From the NCBI GenBank assembly GCA_964622715.1, contig CAZURR010000098.1, positions 1 to 8,432 on the forward strand: a stretch of 8,432 bases of DNA. Direction: 5' to 3'. Both the position numbers and the translations under genes were made by a program. The notes under the pieces are model-generated. The model did no database searches and was not told where the DNA came from. It was given only the letters and a program-made list of their open reading frames with translations. This document shows positions 6,136 through 8,432 of this stretch, piece after piece. The stretch's first letter is position 1; every line of letters starts with the position of its first letter. The DNA is from Hyphomicrobium_A sp964622715. GTDB taxonomy: Bacteria > Pseudomonadota > Alphaproteobacteria > Rhizobiales > Hyphomicrobiaceae.

Positions 6136-7023
6136 CTAGGCCGAAAAGGGGGACCAATCACTTGCGCGCATAAGCTTGATCAATGCGGTGGTCGCTGGGG
6201 AGCGCTGGCGCCCGGCAACGCTGTAGAGGCAGACGGCGCGTCTGAGTTCAAGCCCATTGATTGTTATGCATTTGATATTATTCGATCGTGGTGTGCTTGA
6301 GGGAAACACGCCGACGCCGAGATTGGCCTCTAGCAAAGCCAGCAGGTCGTTCTCGCAGTCCACTTTGTGACTGATCGCCGTGTGGAGTTTCCGGTTTTTG
6401 AGGAAAGCATCAAGCTCGGCGGCATGTTCGCAGTAAGAGCGCCATAAGAGGCGCTCGTTGGCCAAATCCTCCGGCTCGATAGCGCTGCGCTTGGCGAACG
6501 GATGTTCCTTGTTTACAGCAAGGCAGAAGGGCTCTGTGAAGAGCGGCCAAGAGTCAAATCGATCCCAGGCTTCGCGAATGGGTCCGGCAACGGCGATCTC
6601 TGCGTCGCCCTTTTTCAGTGCCTCGGCCACGGCGGTCACCGAACCCCGCACAAAGCGCAGCTCAAGACCCTCAAATACCCGCATCAACTCCTTGAGGTGA
6701 GACACGAGCAGCGCCAGATTGATCGCAGTCGAAAGCGCAATGCAAACCGGCGCCAAGTCGCCTGTTTTTAGTGAGAAGGCAAGATCCTTGGCTGTGGCGG
6801 CGCTGTCGTAGCATTGCTTTAGGTGCGGCAGCATGCGCTGGCCGAAATCTGTCATATGCGTGAGGTTTCTTTCGCGCCGGAATAGCTCGCTGCCGAGCTC
6901 TTGCTCCAGCTGCTTTATCGCACGTGTCAAAGAGGGTTGTGCGACGTGGCACTCCTCTGCCGCACGTGTGAAATTGAGCGCGCGCGTTACCGCCAGGAAA
7001 TAGCGCACCTGATGCATTTCCAT
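6136..7023 (-). CDS. LysR-family transcriptional regulator, OxyR-like
   Basis: A DNA-binding regulator of usual LysR length (295 residues from the ATG at 7023, chosen because AAGGG lies about nine bases upstream and MEMHQVRYFLAV is the standard opening; MHQ at 7017 is an alternative). The winged helix-turn-helix spans residues 3-60, with FTRAAEECHVAQPSLTRAIK as the recognition region, followed by a linker helix to about 90 and an effector domain 91-290. There are eight cysteines. Cys198 (in LLWRSYCEH) sits where OxyR has its peroxide-sensing Cys199, but no partner follows at the OxyR Cys208 position; Cys223 is the next one. It may thus sense thiol oxidation, which is inference. Neighbours: peroxiredoxin-like gene convergent, 83-aa secreted protein divergent. 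It is the best candidate to bind the four modules. Confidence 0.92.
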   Translation of the reverse strand: MEMHQVRYFLAVTRALNFTRAAEECHVAQPSLTRAIKQLEQELGSELFRRERNLTHMTDFGQRMLPHLKQCYDSAATAKDLAFSLKTGDLAPVCIALSTAINLALLVSHLKELMRVFEGLELRFVRGSVTAVAEALKKGDAEIAVAGPIREAWDRFDSWPLFTEPFCLAVNKEHPFAKRSAIEPEDLANERLLWRSYCEHAAELDAFLKNRKLHTAISHKVDCENDLLALLEANLGVGVFPSSTPRSNNIKCITINGLELRRAVCLYSVAGRQRSPATTALIKLMRASDWSPFSA

Positions 7024-7481
7024 GTGTAGACCCTTGATCACCGGAGCGGGTGCATATGATGAGCTACGGCCACCCGTTGGCTATCAACGCCTCTCAACTC
7101 TCAGCTACACATTTTACTATTTTAATACGTCTTTCGTTACGTCTGTGCCCAAAGATATTTTAATCGGCCGATCGTGGCGGCTCTCGATCAGATTTAGCGG
7201 TCTCTTTTTTTTCGGCACGAGTGCCCGTTTTAGCGCACCGCCACCGGCGATCGCCAAGGAAGACATTCAGGAACCACGCTTGCTTGGTTAATCGGCACGC
7301 AACCCACGGGGCATAGGATGCGCCGAGTGCAACTATAGCCTCTGGCTATCGAATCCCAATCCAATCGGTATTTCAGTTGGAGCCGGCGTCCTCCTAGCGT
7401 ACGCTTCAAGTGCTGGCGACCATGTTGTGCTGTGCAACGGTCCGTGATCCGGCACGAAACGCTTAACCTAGGAGAACCCAA
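7024..7481. other. Divergent control region between lysR and the 83-aa gene
   Basis: 458 bases without a gene I can support. The part next to lysR (about 7100-7215) is AT-rich, with T runs, and probably holds the lysR promoter. A 15-base dyad CGTTG-GCTAT-CAACG at 7075-7089 lies 59 bases before the lysR start; it shares TGGCTATC with copy 4 of the module but lacks ATAG-N7-CTAT, so autoregulation there is only a guess. The half next to the 83-aa gene carries copy 4. A 35-codon frame at 7056 (ATGATG after GGAG) has no protein-like features. Confidence 0.6.
7335..7400 (+). promoter_or_regulatory. OxyR-like operator/promoter module, copy 4 (83-aa gene)
   Basis: The dyad ATAGCCTCTGGCTAT (7335-7349) is followed by CG, 13 bases and TCGGTATTTC (7365-7374), with identical spacing to the other copies. 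The fourth tetranucleotide GTAT is at 7368-7371. The -10 position holds TAGCGT (7395-7400), a poor match, so an activator may be needed. The centre (7342) is 140 bases before the 83-aa start codon and 319 from lysR. The orientation points to the 83-aa gene. Confidence 0.7.
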
Positions 7482-7733
7482 ATGACCAAGATTGCTCTTT
7501 CTCTCGCCGCCGCAGCCCTTCTCGCCGGTATGACGCCTGCCGTTGCCAAAGAGGACTGCGCTGCCGGATACAAGACCTTCATGGGCAAGATGGCGGTCTT
7601 TATCCCTAATGTGAGCGGCGGTGATCTCGCCTCTGCCGTGAAAAAGGGGCTTGCTGCCTACGATTCTTGTCAAGCCGGCGACGACTTCTCGCCGCACGGC
7701 GTCTGGGATAAGATCCTGGCCGACATGAAGTAG
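7482..7733 (+). CDS. Small secreted hypothetical protein (83 aa)
   Basis: A clear gene: AGGAGA seven bases before the ATG, a textbook signal peptide (Lys3, hydrophobic ALSLAAAALLAGM, cleavage after AVA near residue 22), and a hairpin terminator downstream. The mature part of about 61 residues has two cysteines (Cys26 in KEDCAAGY and Cys62 in YDSCQAGDDF) that may pair in the periplasm, and ends HGVWDKILADMK; it is probably helical. I cannot name a family. An OxyR-like module 140 bases upstream places it with the peroxiredoxin-like gene, so a role in oxidative or envelope stress is a reasonable but unproven guess. Confidence 0.83.
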   Translation: MTKIALSLAAAALLAGMTPAVAKEDCAAGYKTFMGKMAVFIPNVSGGDLASAVKKGLAAYDSCQAGDDFSPHGVWDKILADMK

Positions 7734-7756
7734 TAAATCATCAGGACGGTAAGGAC

Positions 7757-7800
7757 GAGGGGCCTCCCGGGCGACGCCCGGTGGGGCCTCAATTCTCTTC
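7757..7800 (+). terminator. Probable terminator of the 83-aa gene
   Basis: A GC-rich hairpin: inner stem CCGGGC-GAC-GCCCGG (7768-7782) with outer GAGG/CCTC pairing (7757-7760 with 7787-7790), followed by AATTCTCTTC. The T tract is broken, so termination may be partial and allow read-through into the next gene. Confidence 0.6.
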
Positions 7801-7867
7801 GGCGCGTAACTATGTGGACGTTAGTCAGCTGTAGTAGCCCTCCTACTCTGCGCAGGTGGATTTTTTT

Positions 7868-8432
7868 ATGAATACGATCCGAAGATTGATAGCCGCACGA
7901 ACGATGGTTCTCGCTTTGGTAGCGGCCTTGTGTGCGATCGGCTTGGGCAACAAGGCTGCAAGGTCGGCTGACGAGGAAAATCAGGCCAGCATCATCCTTT
8001 CCAATCTACCCGCCAAGCAAAGCGCTGACTACAAGACGCTACGAGATCTCGCCGGCGAGGGTGAGAAGCAAGACCTCGATATGATGAAGTCAGAAAAGTG
8101 GTCGGTACCGCCTGAGCGTCTCGGAGCGTTTCTCAAGGCTGCTGCCGAGAAGGGAGTGCGCGTGAACCGGCTCGATGAGAATTCGAACTGGGCGCTCGTA
8201 CCGATGGCCGCGGGCGAGAAAATGTCGCCGAAGCAGAAGGACATGATGCACAAGACGATGGAGTCCAAGGCGGCGATGGGCGCCAGCATGATGAAATCAC
8301 CGGCACCCGATGTTTTGGATTACACCCTGACGAAGAACGTGGACGAGGGACATCCCGAAGCCCCGCCATCGCTCGTTATTCCGTTGAACGACAAGACAAT
8401 TGTTACCGTAAGCCGTACCAGCGTTACGAAGA
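7868..8432 (+). CDS. Exported Met-rich hypothetical protein, 3' end outside window
   Basis: The frame is open from the ATG at 7868 to the window edge (188 complete codons, no stop). AGGTGGA (7854-7860) and seven T bases precede the start. Residues 1-34 form a signal peptide with Arg5/Arg6 and Arg11, a hydrophobic stretch 13-27 and likely cleavage around AARSA. The mature part is charged and helical at first (residues 50-100), then has a Met-rich stretch (DMMHKTM, AAMGASMM at 125-142), a Pro-containing turn and a beta-like end (SLVIPLNDKTIVTVSR). I do not recognise a family; metal binding or methionine-based redox scavenging would fit the composition but is speculation. It follows the 83-aa gene in the same direction, 134 bases on, with no copy of the shared module of its own. 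Confidence 0.75.
   Translation, partial: MNTIRRLIAARTMVLALVAALCAIGLGNKAARSADEENQASIILSNLPAKQSADYKTLRDLAGEGEKQDLDMMKSEKWSVPPERLGAFLKAAAEKGVRVNRLDENSNWALVPMAAGEKMSPKQKDMMHKTMESKAAMGASMMKSPAPDVLDYTLTKNVDEGHPEAPPSLVIPLNDKTIVTVSRTSVTK

Noticed and set aside
7230..7697. A 155-codon minus-strand frame across the 83-aa gene
   Set aside because: It covers a gene with its own signal peptide, ribosome site and terminator on the plus strand, and runs through the promoter module.

Overview
The window looks like chromosome from an alphaproteobacterium, probably order Hyphomicrobiales. This is inferred from the fairly GC-rich, GC3-rich coding sequence, the style of the secreted SH3-domain and small Cys-containing proteins, and the LysR/peroxiredoxin-like pair. 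I saw no IS element, CRISPR array, tRNA or rRNA. A run of 100 N (2962-3061) marks an assembly gap inside serA.

Layout. Bases 2-199 hold the end of a glyoxalase-fold (VOC) gene. It converges on a minus-strand gene for a secreted SH3b protein (1210 down to 332). Divergent from that is a small secreted or membrane-anchored protein (1453-1710). Next come serA and serB (1826-3963), overlapping by four bases and covering the first and last steps of serine synthesis; serC is not here. From about 4068 to 7733 is a cluster of small genes around an OxyR-like LysR regulator: a 73-aa secreted protein (minus, 4289-4068), a 38-aa secreted peptide (minus, 4812-4696), a thioredoxin-fold peroxiredoxin-like protein (plus, 5390-6124), the LysR regulator (minus, 7023-6136) and an 83-aa secreted protein (plus, 7482-7733). 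The window ends inside a Met-rich exported protein that starts at 7868.

Main observation. Four genes in this cluster (73-aa, 38-aa, peroxiredoxin-like and 83-aa) have the same 40-base promoter module at fixed internal spacing: ATAG-N7-CTATCG-N13-T(C/G)G(A/G)TATTTC, read towards each gene. The left arm is perfect in three copies and is ATAT in the fourth. The module fits the four-tetranucleotide geometry of OxyR operators (ATAG-N7-CTAT-N7-x-N7-RTAT). Candidate -10 hexamers place its palindrome near -65, where LysR-type activators bind. The simplest reading is a local regulon in which the LysR protein activates a thiol peroxidase-like enzyme and three exported small proteins of unknown role, perhaps against peroxide or another thiol-reactive stress. 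The operator pattern is seen in the sequence; the identity of the regulator and the stress are inference.
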